Assembly (NCBI GenBank): GCA_947069175.1
Contig: CAMTDV010000017.1
Coordinates: 53,763,137 to 53,827,136, forward strand
From: Scalesia atractyloides
Taxonomy: Eukaryota; Streptophyta; Magnoliopsida; Asterales; Asteraceae
Length of the DNA stretch: 64,000 nucleotides
Direction of reading: 5' to 3'
Below the pieces are notes generated by a model that was not told the origin of the DNA, did not search any database, and worked only from the letters and a program-made list of their open reading frames with translations. The position numbers and the translations under genes were made by a program. This document shows, piece after piece, positions 45,645 through 57,538 of this stretch (positions within the stretch are counted from its first letter, which is position 1; every line of letters starts with the position of its first letter).

Positions 45645-47051
45645 TGAAATTTTCTCAACTTTCCAACTCTTTTGCTTGTTTACAGTTTTAATTTATCCAC
45701 ACAGTTGTCCAAGTCCATGTTAATGACCTTGTTTAACTATTTTTGGCTACCTAGTCCAAGTTAATGACCTTGGATGACCACCGTTTGACCGAAACTGATA
45801 TTTTTCTAAGATTTTAAGTTTCAAATTAATGAACTTATTAACGTTTCAAACCAGACTTAGTTTCCAGATTAGCTCCCAACCCGTAGATCAAACGATTTTC
45901 CTCTGCATTCTGTCGCTTTCGACTTTGAAGATCTGTTCTCCATCACCGGTAGTCAGAAAGTAAAGTAGAAACAGAAAATCTTTCTGAATTTTAATACTTC
46001 TATCCTAGAAACATTTGAATCAATATGTACAAACATATTTACAGACATATTTTTGTGAGTATGTGTTAGAGGATCATATCAGTTTATTGAGACACATTAC
46101 CAGTACCGTTGCTCTTTAAGAAACATTAAGTTCTTAAACAGATTTTCTTCAGATTGTCGGTATACTGATCCACTTAAACCTCTACACATTTCTCAACTGC
46201 TTCAAGATATATTAGGTAAATTTTAGCAACATGGCCTAATCTGTGTTTACCACCTCAGAATATACTCCCGCATCGAGATTCCCTAGATTTCATCTCACAG
46301 GTGAGTATATCTAACTGATATCTGTAAGGGGGTGAATTGCGAAACCTTGAGAGCTCAGGTTAGTACTTCCATACAAAGAAAGAGATGAAGGCTAGACTTT
46401 GGTGGTGTTCCTCTTGGGAATCTTTTCATTTTTGTACTGCAGCGTGTCGTATCTTTTATGACATTTTTTCTTCATTTTTTATGCAGCTTTGGGGGTGAAA
46501 AATGCGAAGGTATTATACAAGTTCTAGGCCATTGCTGACGCAACATCAGAAGAACTCGTATAATACCCCAGATATCAACTAAATATAAAGACCTAGTATC
46601 TTAGAATCTGGCATTCTCTCAAACGAAATGTCGGGGTACCAAGCCCATATATCCAAGAGATGTTAAGCCACAGATTTACCAGTTTATCTCTTTTAGGTTT
46701 ATATCCTGAAAGCAGTTTACTGAACGTGCGAAGCCTACCGACATATCCCTATAAAGACCTGTTTAGATGCTTTTTAAACAATACATTTCTTTAGCGTACT
46801 ATAATGGTCCACTGATGTACTATCATCTCCTCTTATACACAAAACTCTTTTTTATATTTTTTTTATTTTTTTTAATGTTTTTGTTAATTTTTGTTGTTTT
46901 TTTTTGTATTTTTCATGATTTTTTCAATGTTTTTGTATTTTTCACAACTTTTTCTCCCCCTAAAAATCAAAAACATATTTTTGGATTTTTTTGGTTTTAA
47001 AAAAAACATGCAAACTATTTATAGAAAAACATTTTGACTTACCAGTGAGGA
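45645..47051 (-). other. 3' noncoding region of element B
   Basis: Between RNase H and the aORF promoter. It starts with an A-rich stretch holding AGGGGGAGAAAAA (46949-46961, minus strand) and continues through sequence shared with elements 5, A and D. No coding. Confidence 0.7.
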
Positions 47052-47861
47052 TTACGTCCAAACATCGTCATCCTCAAACTCAACCTCATAAATATCCCCT
47101 GATGATAGATTCTTTAAACCATTTAATTTTGAAAGATTTTGAAATCTTGCTCTATCAAAAGCTTTGGTATAAAAATCTGCTTTTTGGTCATCAGTGTGGA
47201 TTTTCTCAATTCGTGTCAACTTTTTCTCGTGATAGTCACGGAGAAAGTGATATCGAATTTCGAAATGTTTAGTGCGTGAGTGTTGACAAGGATTTACCGT
47301 GATATCAATAGCCGCCTTGTTATCTATGAAAATGGGTGTATCAAGAAATTGCAGACCGTAGTCTCTCATCTGTTGTTGTATCCAAAGTATTTGGGAACAT
47401 CAACTGGATGCTGTATTCAGCTTCGCAAGTAGAGAGAGGGACCGTGGTCTGTTTCTTGCATTTCCATGTTACCAAACGTGTTCCGAAGAACTGGCAGCCG
47501 GCAGTTGTAGATTTCGCGTTCTGCTTGCAGCAACCAAAATCAGAGTCAGAGTAACCACAAAGTTGAAATCGCCGTGACGTGGGTACCACAAGTCGGTGCT
47601 TGGGGATCCTTTCAAATAGCGCATGATCCTTTTGACGATCAACAGATGTGATTCCTTCGGACTTGACTGATATCTGGTGCAAAGGCATGTGGGGTACCTG
47701 ATATCCCGTCGAGAAGTGGTGAGATACATCAAGGATCCGATCATGGAGCAATATAAAGTTTCATGAACATTTTCTCCATACTTGTCTGGACAAATTTTGT
47801 GGTTTTTTGCTAAAAGGGTAGAGGCGGGTTTAGTTCCTGTCATGTCGAATTTCTCCAACAC
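47052..47861 (-). pseudogene. pol: copia RNase H and RT C-terminus, element B
   Basis: Copia RT-RH end in frames 47861-47469, 47751-47341 and 47369-47052. TGTKPASTLLA and LMYLTTSRRDIRY are the RT connection; RNase H shows YSDSDFGCCKQNAKSTTAGC, LSTCEAEY and FIDNKAAID, then the conserved HSRTKHFEIRYHFLRD. Catalytic Asp, Glu and Asp are identifiable. Two frameshifts break it. Confidence 0.9.
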
Positions 47862-47989
47862 GTCATGAACATACTTCGTCTAGTGAATGAAAATACCATC
47901 TGGCAGTTGTCCAACCTGAAGCCCCAAAAAGCATTTCATCTCTCCCATAGCGCTCATTTCGAATTTTCTTTCATGACTTTCTCGAAGTC

Positions 47990-48448
47990 CTTGCACAACT
48001 ATTCATTTGTCGATCCAAAGATGATATCATCCACATAGATTTGTACAATAATCAGATGTCCATCTACTTCCTTTGTAAAGAGGGTGCTGTCTATTGTTCC
48101 TCTAGTAAAATGATTAGCCAGTAGGTGCTTGGAAAGCGTCTCGTACCGGGCTCTGGCGGCCTCGTGTAAACCATAAAGAGCTTTGTTTAGCAAGTAGACC
48201 TTGTCTTCGTGAATCAGATCAACAAACCCCGGTGGTTGACCGACATATACCTCCTCTTTTACCTTACCATATAGGAAAGCAGATTTCACATCCAATTGGT
48301 ACACTTTGAAACCTTTCCATGAGGCGAATGCCAGGAAAATGCGGAAAGCTTCTAGATGTGCGACTGGGGCATAGACCTCGTTGCAGTCTATCCCTTCTTG
48401 CTGACGAAAACCTTGAACTACGAGTCGAGCTTTGTTTTGAACAACCAC
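47990..48448 (-). pseudogene. pol: copia reverse transcriptase core, element B
   Basis: KARLVVQGFRQQEGIDCNEVYAPV, QLDVKSAFLYGKVKEEVYV (first catalytic Asp), PPGF, LNKALYGLHEAARARY and the intact active site YVDDIIFGS. Closed by a stop just after STNE. A TGA at the upstream border separates it from the preceding frame. Confidence 0.95.
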
Positions 48449-49567
48449 TCATCTATCATTTCTTTTGCACTTGTAGACCCACCGTGTGCTTATCCTTTTC
48501 TGCTTTGGTGGTAGGTCAACAAGTTCCCAGACTCCAAGTTTCTCGAATTGCAATAATTCTTCCTGCATTGCTTTCATCCAACTGTCATCTTTAAGAGCAT
48601 CTCTGATGTTTCCTGGTTTGACCTTAGAAACAAAACAACTATGAGAAAATTTATTTTTGAGTGGAGCAACTTTGGAATAAAAGCAACTTATATCCTTATT
48701 GATCTGATTTTGCGTTTTCACGCCCGTTTGCAGTTCTCCAATGATTTTATCTGTTGGATGGTAGGAGACTGATCTCGGCATTACTTTGCCTCGAACATTT
48801 ACTGAGCTTTCTAAATTTGTGATATTCTGATCAGCAACTTGTTCTGAGGAAGTAGCCTCATTTCTCGCACTGGTTTCAGCAGCTTGATTATTGAGATAAC
48901 TTGAAATCTCTTCTGATCCTTCATCGGAACTGGAATCCCCATTATCAAAAGTAGGATCTTGTTCAGGTTCTGCGTTTGCTGGCGGTGGGGAAGATGGTTC
49001 TGCAGCTAGTGTAACAACTTGTTCTGTCTGAGTATTGCTTGGACCTGCTTCTGAGGAAGGAGTTGTTGTTGGAGAGATTACCAATGACCCTGTTACTTGC
49101 TCTTGATTCGATATCTGATGTTTTTGAAATAGCAAGATAAGTTCTTCCTCAGACGGTTCTTCAGGCAGATCAAATGAATTCCACAACCCGTCGTAATTGA
49201 ACAGCCAGGGATCTCCAGTTTTTTGCATGGGCGTTGTATATCTCTGGCAATCAACGTGTTGAGCAACAATAACCTGATTTAAGCTTGGGAGAGAGACTCG
49301 CTTTTGCGGACTAGCATAGCCTACGAAGAAACCTTCCAAAGATCTTGCTCTGAATTTTCCTTCTGGGTCCAATACGGTACACGGTGATCCAAAGGGTTCC
49401 AAAAACTCTAGATTAGGTTTTCGCTGGTTAAGAAGTTCGAAGCATGTCTTTTTGTGATTCTTGACCGTCATTACCCCGGTTGAGGGTGTAACATGCAGAG
49501 GCAACAGCTTCGCTACAAAAACTGATAGGTAACTTTTAATCAGCAAGCATCGAGCATGCAGTTTCAA
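48449..49567 (-). pseudogene. pol: copia integrase C-terminal part, linker and RT start, element B
   Basis: Long open frame (372 residues): KNHKKTCFELLNQRKPNLEF, GFFVGYASP and RWVYKCKR at the end. Between them is an acidic Ser/Pro-rich linker with DLPEEPSEEEL and MPRSVSYHPTDKIIGEL. It corresponds to 4744-5876 in element 1. Confidence 0.92.
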
Positions 49568-49757
49568 TAATCGTTCTGTTCTTTCGTTCAGCTACTCCAA
49601 TTTTTTGAGGAGTATAGGGGGCACTGAACTCATGATGAATACCCTTAGCATTGCAGAATTCGAGCATCATGTTGTTCTTAAACTCAGTACCATTGTCACT
49701 TCTGATTCTCTTGATAGGCAAATGGTAAAGGTTTCCAATCTTCCGAAACAGGATCAT
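49536..49757 (-). pseudogene. pol: copia integrase core, element B
   Basis: IKRIRSDNGTEFKNNMM, then PYTPQKIGVAERKNRTI: second Asp and catalytic Glu present, with Q-to-K-I changes in the normally invariant PQQNGVAE box. Confidence 0.9.
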
Positions 49758-49847
49758 CAGATTGTCGAATGTTTCATTCTTGCTTTCTTGAAAGAAAACA
49801 CATGAGAATCTTGAGAAGTCATCGGTTACAACCAGACAGTATATATC

Positions 49848-50492
49848 TCATGTAATGATTTTCACATTAACAAGCCTGAAGAAATCCATGTGTAGCCTTT
49901 CTAGAGGAAGTTTGATGGAGTTGAGAAGCTTTCTTAGGTGTGACTTCTTATGCTGCTTCCCCTTTTTGCAGCTGATACAGTCGTCTGACAGATGAAAATT
50001 TTTGAGATTCACCCCTTCCACTAGATTGTTGTGCACCAGAAAATTCATCTTCCTTAGGTGTATGTGACCCATCTTCCTATGCCATAGGATTGATTCCTTT
50101 TCAGTAGCCCTTGATACAAAGTACTGTCCTTCTTTTGAAGTAGTGGATGCGACGCTCATGTCTAAGACATATAGATCATTTTCTCACGGAGCGCGCATAA
50201 GGATCCACTCCTCAGGAATAACGAAACCAGGTTTGAGAATAAGACATTCTATGTCAGCGAAGTGAGTTGTGAACTTCTTGTCACAGATCTGTGAAATGCT
50301 CAAAAGAACGTTCTCAAGCTCAACAATGTAGTTTACTTTGTTGAAAGATACGACTCCGTTTGTAAGAATTCCTTCTCCCACGATCCTGCCGCCCTGTGTT
50401 CCGGCAAACCCAACATATCCTCCCCTGATGGCTTTAACATTGTACAACAACGCCAACATCCCTGTCATGTGCCTAGAAACTCCACTGTCCAT
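49848..50492 (-). pseudogene. pol: copia protease and GAG-pre-integrase, element B
   Basis: Protease motif MDSGVSRHMTGM with the catalytic Asp intact (A-to-V in DSGA), then LSISQICDKKF. A stop near 50184 precedes the second frame with LWHRKMGHIHLRKMNFL and CISCKKGKQHKKS (zinc ligands) and the LPLERLHMDFF start of the integrase core. Confidence 0.92.
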
Positions 50493-50743
50493 TATCCACT
50501 TTGAAATGATTGACCTTGGAAGCCCTTACACATATTAAAAGAACATTACTTAAACAGAGAGACCCAAGCCCTTTCGGTCTTGGGTGGGATGACAATGTCG
50601 ACTTTTAGAACTTTGGCAACTTTGTCATTTTTCTTAACCTCAACCCAGTGTCCAGTCTTGAATTCAGTCTTATCTTTTGATTTGACTAGAACAGTGGTTG
50701 ATTTTGGAGTTACAGGAGATGTCTTTGCTTTAGCTACCCAGGT

Positions 50744-51604
50744 TTATGCCTTTGAAAATGCCGTTTTGATGTAAAGTTTGGATTCTTTCTTTTCATTTTT
50801 CTTTGATGTTTCACCAACTTCAAATTTGGAAATGATCTCAGTTGGTGATTCCTTAATAGTATTGGCATTGTCATTCCTCTTCAAAATTTTTGTTGTCACA
50901 AACGCTGGACCCTTTTTCTTCTCATCTACTGTAAACCTCTTTTGTTCATGAACAGGTTTTGGACGATTTTGTGAACATTGTCGTGCAATATGCCCAACTT
51001 TGTTACACCTGTAACAGGTTCTATTGTCATTTCCAACAGTGTGTCCCAAGGCTTGTTCCCGAAGCTCCTTTTCTTTCTTAAATTCTTTGTTGGTTTGTTT
51101 GTTAATAACCTCTTTTCCTCAACAATGTTGGTTCCAAAAAAAAACCTCAACTTTCTTTTTAACATCTTGTTTTCGTGATTTGTTGTTTCGTTTCTTTGCA
51201 AACCCTAACCCATCCCTTTTGTTTTTAGGATAACTTCTTCCTCTGGGATGAATGTTTTTGTGATTTTTCTTTGGTTTTGAGTAGAAAATATCAACATTCT
51301 TCTCAAGTTCAGATGTTTCAACTTCAGTGAGTTTAAAGAATTTATTGACACGGACAAAGTTAACATTCTGTACTGGGAATTCTTCATCAGTGTATAGTTT
51401 ATCTGATCCTTTTAGGTTGTAGATAACTACATTAGGATCATCACTAAAATCATTTTCTGACGTTGTGATAAAATTTTCATGAAAACTTTTCTCACTTCCA
51501 AAATGTGAACTTGACTCTGTCTTCCCATTGTTTGACTCAGCACTTTCATAAACTGTGTTGCCAGATTCATTTTCAAACACATTTTCAAACACTTTGGTTA
51601 CCAC
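50744..51604 (-). pseudogene. gag: copia gag C-terminus with second zinc knuckle, element B
   Basis: Frames 51604-51119 and 51049-50744. Acidic serine-rich segment, basic segment (KPKKNHKNIHPRGRSYPKNK), then CYRCNKVGHIARQC (50975-51016) with all ligands, then a basic spacer leading to protease. Frameshift near 51100. Confidence 0.85.
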
Positions 51605-51673
51605 CTCGGATTCACATTCTTTTTCTGTTTTGGAATATGTTACGTCAAGATTTTCAGGCAGCTCGTTATTCTT

Positions 51674-53050
51674 TTATGTGAGAAGATTTAAATTCAGCGC
51701 CTTATCCACTCCGTCAGGATGTTTCTTAGCATAGCTATTCCACATAGGAGGTGGAACATGATCGTAACATTTTCCAAGATTTTTCTCACATTTATTACCA
51801 TCTTTGCTGCTTTCTGGTTTTGGTGGAATGTGATCAAGGACATACATGCTGGTAGAGTAACTGATTAATAATTTGTTAACCCTTTCTGTTTCAATTCTAG
51901 TTTTCTCCAACTCACTTTTTAGCTCAGCAATTGTGTTAATATGAAGATTTATGGCCATTTGTTTGTCCATCACAGTTGGTTTGAGCATTGAAAGTGTTTT
52001 GTCATCTTCTTTGATAGTTTTCTCATACTGTCGAATGGTCATGTTGAGCTTATCATATGATTCTTTTACGGTGTTGTAATCGTATGACAGCTTATCATTG
52101 TATGTTTTAAGTTCTTTAAAAGCTTTTTCTTTCTCAGTACATTGCTCACATGCTTCGGCACATTTTAAGCGTGGGCTAACCAATTCGACAGTTTGAGCTT
52201 TGATAGTTTCTTTAGCTGTTTGAACCTTTTCTACCTGTTTTTCCACACTGACTACATCGTTTGTATTGGCCATGAGTGCTTTGTTGGCAATATCGGTTAG
52301 GCTCTCTAGTGTTACAGGCTTGGTTACATCAATCACCTCCACACATTCAGACTTTGTCTCATCAGAACTTTCCTCTTTGTGACCAGAATTGAAGCTACCT
52401 GCAAAACTTTTCAGAATTGTGTCAAATAAACAGGATTTAGGTGTACCTGCTAGATGTTCATCTTCCTTTGCTGAAGATCTGAAGTAATCTTCCAATACTT
52501 CTTCCATCTCTTCTTCGGAAACTTCTTCAGGTGCTTCTGGTTCTTCCATGATTTCAGCAACGAGTGCAAGACTTTCCTTTTTGGAGATGAAATTGTTCCA
52601 ATTAAATACTTCATCTTCCTGTGTTACCACCAGAGCTTTATCTTTGGAGTTTGAAGCTCCATCTTTGATTTGTACCAATCTCTTCTCTGGTTGTGGTTGA
52701 TGATAGATTGCCTTTTTGTAATAGTCATCACAAAACGGATTATGATTGCCCTTTACTTCTCGGTTTGGGCATTCGCGCTTGAAGTGCCCTTTCTCCCTGC
52801 ACTTGAAACATGTGACTTTTGATTTATCAAAGCCTAATTTACCATCAAGGCCTCTTAAATCATCTCGTCCAGTAATTTCCATGAAACGTTGAGCCCTTCG
52901 AACCACTGATGCCATGCACAACATGATGTCAATTAATTCCATCTCCTCTGGATCAATTTGGTCGTAGTCTTCTTTAGTCATTTCTGGGTTTTCGATTCGA
53001 CCAGCTACAAGACTTTCATAGGATTCCAGAACAGCCGCAAGGAGTACCAT
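51674..53050 (-). pseudogene. gag: copia gag middle part with zinc knuckle and coiled coil, element B
   Basis: 458-residue open frame. LAAVLESYESLVAGR, zinc knuckle CFKCREKGHFKREC (52769-52810), acidic region, then a heptad-rich stretch (about 52160-51850). It ends at a TAA where element 1 has GAA (LLT* for LLTE), a single-base stop. Confidence 0.9.
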
Positions 53051-53097
53051 ATGTTGTTTAGCTGTCTGTTCATTGAAATCTTGAGCGTTTTGGAGAT

Positions 53098-54004
53098 TTA
53101 CTGCGATATTGCATTGCGGGATTCTCTGGTTAGAATTGATTGACTCTGCTTGTTGCTTTGTGGTTGATTTGAGCGCTGAGACGATTGTTGTCCTTGGTGA
53201 TTGTTTGGATTGAAGGAAGCAAACGTTTGAAATCCACTGGACTGGTTGGAGGCTGGACTAGCATTTGTATTAGCATTGAAGGCTGTTTGAATCTTGGGAC
53301 TCCGAACAGGAGTGTTTGGGTTTCCTTTGTAGTATAAGTTGACGTCCTGTTGCGAGTTTGATTTCTTGCCTTTTGCCATTTTCTGCATTTCTAGTTCGTG
53401 CCCTTCCAAGTTTCCTATGAATCTCGGCAAACTGAGGCTTTCATACTCAGCTCCATTCTTCAGGATTGTTAGATATGTTGCCCAATCTCCTTCTGGTAAA
53501 GAATCCGCCAGTTTGTCGACTAGTTCTTCTGTCGTTTTGACAATTCCCATGCGCTTCATTTGAACTACCAGGTGGCAATACCTTTCGATGAGTTGCTTCA
53601 TGTTCTCGCCCAAAAGAATATTGAATACTTCAAATTCTTTGTTCAGTAACCCCTTCTTTCCTTTTCTGACATTAGTGCTCCCTTGTGCCCTTAATCGTAA
53701 GGCGATCCATAGTGAATGAGCATCGTCATCGTGTTGCAGGAGAACTAAGATTTCTTCTTTTATGGCCTGCTGAAGGAGACTCATCATCTTCTTTTCAGTG
53801 ATGTATTTTTCTCATTCGTCATCGGATAGACGAGCCACTATTTTCTCAATGCCAAGTTCATTAAGTAGTGGTTGATACTTGTTTTCGAGTGCGAACCAAA
53901 CTGTTAAGTTTGTTGTCATTTTCCAGATTCATGTTATGGGCTGCTACGAAGGTTGTAACGGCTTGTATAACGAACGCGTTATGGAATTCTTCTTCACCTG
54001 ACAT
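53098..54004 (-). pseudogene. gag: copia gag N-terminal and capsid region, element B
   Basis: Start taken at ATG 54004 (MSGEEEFHNAFV), the first good start after the leader palindromes. The frame is broken between about 53870 and 53790, then runs 53787-53098 with the UBN2 capsid (MMSLLQQAIKEEIL, HDDDAHSLW, LPEGDWATYLTIL, FIGNLEGHELEMQ) and a Ser/Asn/Gln-rich stretch. Confidence 0.9.
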
Positions 54005-54081
54005 CTTGTCAAAAACTTAAAACAGAAAACAGATTAAAACTGGTTAACTTGAAGTTGATTGAAAATTGGGCTGAAACACAA

Positions 54082-54245
54082 AATTTTCGTACGAATTTTA
54101 AGGCAGAACTTTAGTATGAAAATTTAATTTTCGTGCGGAAATTTAATTTGGTGCGAAAATCTTTGTTGTTTAGATGGTTTAAACTTTTCAGGTTTTAGAC
54201 CCCTAATTTTCGTACGAAATCTAATATTCCGTGCGAAAATACTTG
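54082..54245. repeat. leader palindrome array, element B
   Basis: About six A/T-armed palindromes (ATTTTCGTACGAATTT, AATTTTCGTGCGGAAATT and others) between primer site and gag; three are well preserved. Confidence 0.75.
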
Positions 54246-54515
54246 TCTTCTTCAAGCCCTTGTTCACAATTTCATGTTTTTGATGATTTTAAGCATGATT
54301 TTGATGGATTTTAGGTTCATTTGTTTCAGAAAGCTGTTTAGAGTTGATTTTAACACATTATACTACTAACCTAGTCCAAACTGTCCATGAAATCCTTCAG
54401 ATCTAGAATTATTTCCAAGAAAGAGTAGAAGAAGGGTTTCCAATGGATGAATCTTGAACTTTGAAGGTTGAATCCAGCTGAAACTTGTTTGTTTGTTCAC
54501 AAATCAGATCTTAAG

Positions 54516-54527
54516 GCTCTGATACCA
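54516..54527 (-). promoter_or_regulatory. primer binding site of element B
   Basis: TGGTATCAGAGC on the minus strand, exact initiator Met tRNA complement, two bases from the LTR. Confidence 0.95.
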
Positions 54528-54752
54528 CTTGTGAAAGCTTAGGATCGGACCCAACTTGTGAGCTTCCGGTCAGACTTGCTCAGCTAATAGAGGCGGAATT
54601 CATTGTTAGCTGATTGAAGAAACAAAGAACAAGCGATGATTACTGTTTAAAGCGTCTGTATATTGATTAACGTTGAAACGATTACAGACTCAAGCAGGGC
54701 TTTGCCTCTGATCTCCAAAAATAGCATTCCTAGAAAAACATCCTAAGTCACC

Positions 54753-54760
54753 TATTTATA
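54753..54760 (-). promoter_or_regulatory. TATA box, element B 5' LTR
   Basis: TATAAATA in GCCTATAAATAGG on the minus strand. Confidence 0.7.
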
Positions 54761-54797
54761 GGCAAGACTTGACAGCAACTAGGGACTAGGACTTGGA

Positions 54798-54851
54798 ATT
54801 TTCGTACGAAATTTTCGTGCGAAAATCCTTACAATTTTCGTGCGAAAATTC
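54798..54851. promoter_or_regulatory. U3 palindrome cluster, element B 5' LTR
   Basis: TTTTCGTACGAAA, ATTTTCGTGCGAAAAT and ATTTTCGTGCGAAAAT in tandem, about 45 bp upstream of TATA. Confidence 0.8.
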
Positions 54852-54956
54852 TATCAGTTATACAAAACTTTTAAAACTAAACTTTTGACACTGCGAAACC
54901 CTGACTGTACAATAGACTCATCCTAGATGTAGGCAACAGACATATGTGCACCAACA

Positions 54957-57538
54957 GCACATACTCGCCTTCCTCAACATTATGTTCCAACATAAGCATT
55001 AAAGGCTTTATTGGTATCGCAGCAACAGGCTTTGCAAACCTATCAACATCAATCATATCAACATCATCAGTTGGCCCTGTCTGCCCTGACTCCCCCTGAG
55101 TCTGATCATCCATCTTATTAGATTCATCGTCCATTAGAGAAGAAAAATCAACATCATCAGATATTTTTCCTTCATTGATTCTCATACCAACTCCTCCCTG
55201 ATCATCATCATCATCAGCAACATTCCAATCCTCATGCTCAGAATCATCTTTCTTTTCATCATCTTCTTTATCCTCTTTCTCTACTTCTTCATCGTCCTTA
55301 TCTTCAGAAGCAACGATAGGATCAGAAGGCTTGACAGATTCGTCAACCTTGGGAATATCAGACTCAGAAGCTATAACCACATCATCAACAGGCTTCTCTG
55401 CAGCTTCAGATGATTTAGAGGCTTCACCCTCAACACCTTTACCTTTTCCACTTGCAGCTAACTCTTTTGCGGATCTTTCTTTAGCTTCCTGACGATCCAG
55501 ACGATCATACTCAGAGATGAAGTCAATCCCAAGTGTATTAGATAACACTTTCTGCATTCTTGTGAATCTACGATCATTTAGGGCTTGGATTGACTTTAAA
55601 TCAGCAATCTCTATTTGAAGCTTCGCACTGGCATCCTGTAAACTTTTGATCAACGCTTTAAAGAATTCGCGTTCATTTTCTAATAGTTTTACTTTATCAT
55701 CCAACATTTCCTTCTCAACTGCACTTTGATTCATCTTATTGATCAACTCAGTTTTCTCAGCTTCATTCTTGGCCACTTTTTCTTCCAAGATCTTTACACG
55801 CTTTTCGAGAAGAGCAACATTCGTCTCTGGAAAGAGATCATTTAGATCTTGAAGACTAATTGGATCATTATGCATATCACCAAACAGATTTGCCCTTGGA
55901 GTAGACTTTGGAGTAGCAGCCTGTGGTGTAGTCTTCTTTGGAGTAGAACTTTAAAAATGTGAAGTCGTTTGAGCAACAGGAGACTGAATAATAGGCACTT
56001 CTAATAAACCAGACACAGGAGGTTCTTTTGTTGCTCCTGGCCTTTCAGCTTCCGATGAAATGATCACAGGAGGTTCCTGTGTGACTCATGGACGTTCAGC
56101 TTCACTTGTAACAACAACAGGAGGTTCTTGTGTAACTCCTATCTCCTGTGCGGCAGAAGGTTCTTGTATAACTTCTACGCTTTTCAGCTTACTCTTATAT
56201 CATTTACTAACTGGCTTTTGGGCTTTCTTTGTTTTCTTCGTACCCTTTGTCTGAGGAGACCCTGTAATCTTTGTCGATGAAATTGTAGCAGACTTCACAC
56301 GTTTTGCTTTTTTCTTGGGTCTTTCCTCGTTAGATTCCTTTTCAAGAGTTGGATCGAAATCAGCATCAGTTTCTTTGGCTTTTTCTGCCTCGGTCTCTGC
56401 TATTGTTCTCTTAGTAACTCTTTCAAGAGAATCATCAGAATCATCATTCTCTGAAGTAGCTGATATTACATCGTCTTCCTGAGTCGTTTTAACTGTTTCC
56501 TAACTCTCAACAACCACTGCTGCACTAGAACCAGCTTCAGCTTGAATATTCTCTGGTTCGTCTTCATCAACAAGCATTGTTTCTACTTTCTTTGCAGCTT
56601 GTTTCTTCTTAGGGTTATCAACTTCAGACTTTAGGAACCAATCACTGTGACCTTTTGGTTTGAAACCTTTAAACCATTCTTTTTCATCATTCAGCTCTTT
56701 CTCATCACCACTACCGTCTTTCCTCCATTTGTTGTCTGACGGCAATATAGTTTGAATCTTTGATAGCCCCAAATACTGGTTTAGCAACCGGTGCTGATGC
56801 TTGCTTTTGAAACTTTAACAACTTCTTCACAGTTGTATCATCAAGATGACTGAGCTAAAGAACATCATTTGGATCTCGTGCAATATTTGTGTACTTCTCA
56901 TCAACTAGCATCTGAACAAACCTCGGATATAAGCACAATCTCGAATCATCCATATTTCTCGACATATGTGTAAACATAAGCTTTGAGTAGTTGAACGGCT
57001 TCTTCAAAATCAGTGTCGTTGCCATACAGGCCATGTAATCCTGAACATCGTCTAGGTCTGCTTTGCGATGACTGAAAGTGTGAATAATTGCATGCATCAG
57101 GAGCTTGTAGGGGTTTGGCACTTCCCCTTTCTTCAGTGTCGGCTTATTAACACTCCCCTTATAACCCATCCTGTAGAAACAGCCTCTCACCATCTTTTCG
57201 TCCAAGAAAATCGGATCGTCTTTGTCATCGTTGAACTGAAGAATCCTGCGAATATCGTCTTCTGTAACCGTGATCTCTTTATCTTCATTTCCTACTTGTA
57301 CAGATGATGCAATGGTCTTTTTATCATCGTCGAGCTCTGCGTTCATCCAGAAATGGTATATATGGGATCTATACGACACAATGCGCTCCGTGATCGCTCT
57401 ATGAATAGGACACTCCTTAAGAAACTTCAGAATACTGTCGTAATCCTTCAGCGATGGACATAATGTTTTGTCGAGCGTAATACAAGTATTGTGAAACTTC
57501 GAGAAATCCATAGAAATCACCCTCGCTGGTTCTTGAGC
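54957..57538 (-). pseudogene. aORF of element A, second exon up to the B insertion
   Basis: Exon 2 begins right after the acceptor at 57539. N-terminal domain: MDFSKFHNTCITLDKTL, FHxWM region, EITVTEDDIRRILQF, GCFYRMGYKGSVNKPTL, LLMHAIIHTFSHRKADLDDV, LCLYPRFVQMLVDEKY; the frame ends at 56855. Then broken acidic and basic segments (56787-56500 and others), and a coiled coil with acidic tail (55875-54957) ending at GEYV where element B begins. The GCFYRMGY core is shared with B and D. No transmembrane helix is evident. Function unknown. Confidence 0.8.

Larger units (their letters stand above)
40516..54956 (-). mobile_element. copia element B, complete with both LTRs
   Basis: 14.4 kb on the minus strand. 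5' LTR 54530-54956, primer site 54516-54527, leader, gag, protease, integrase, RT, RNase H, 3' noncoding region, aORF, polypurine tract 40966-40978, 3' LTR 40516-40965. It lies inside the aORF of element A, whose two halves rejoin across it. Flanks GCATG (40511-40515) and GCACA (54957-54961) are an imperfect duplication (three of five match). Confidence 0.93.
54530..54956 (-). repeat. 5' LTR of element B
   Basis: 427 bp. TATTTATA at 54753-54760 with three palindromes directly upstream (54798-54851). Near-identical to 40516-40965 except for one missing palindrome unit. Confidence 0.95.

Noticed and set aside
54798..54851. TTTTCGTGCGAAAA as E2F sites
   Set aside because: Superficially similar to TTTSSCGC, but the T in the centre breaks the core, and the CAAG-armed version does not fit at all.
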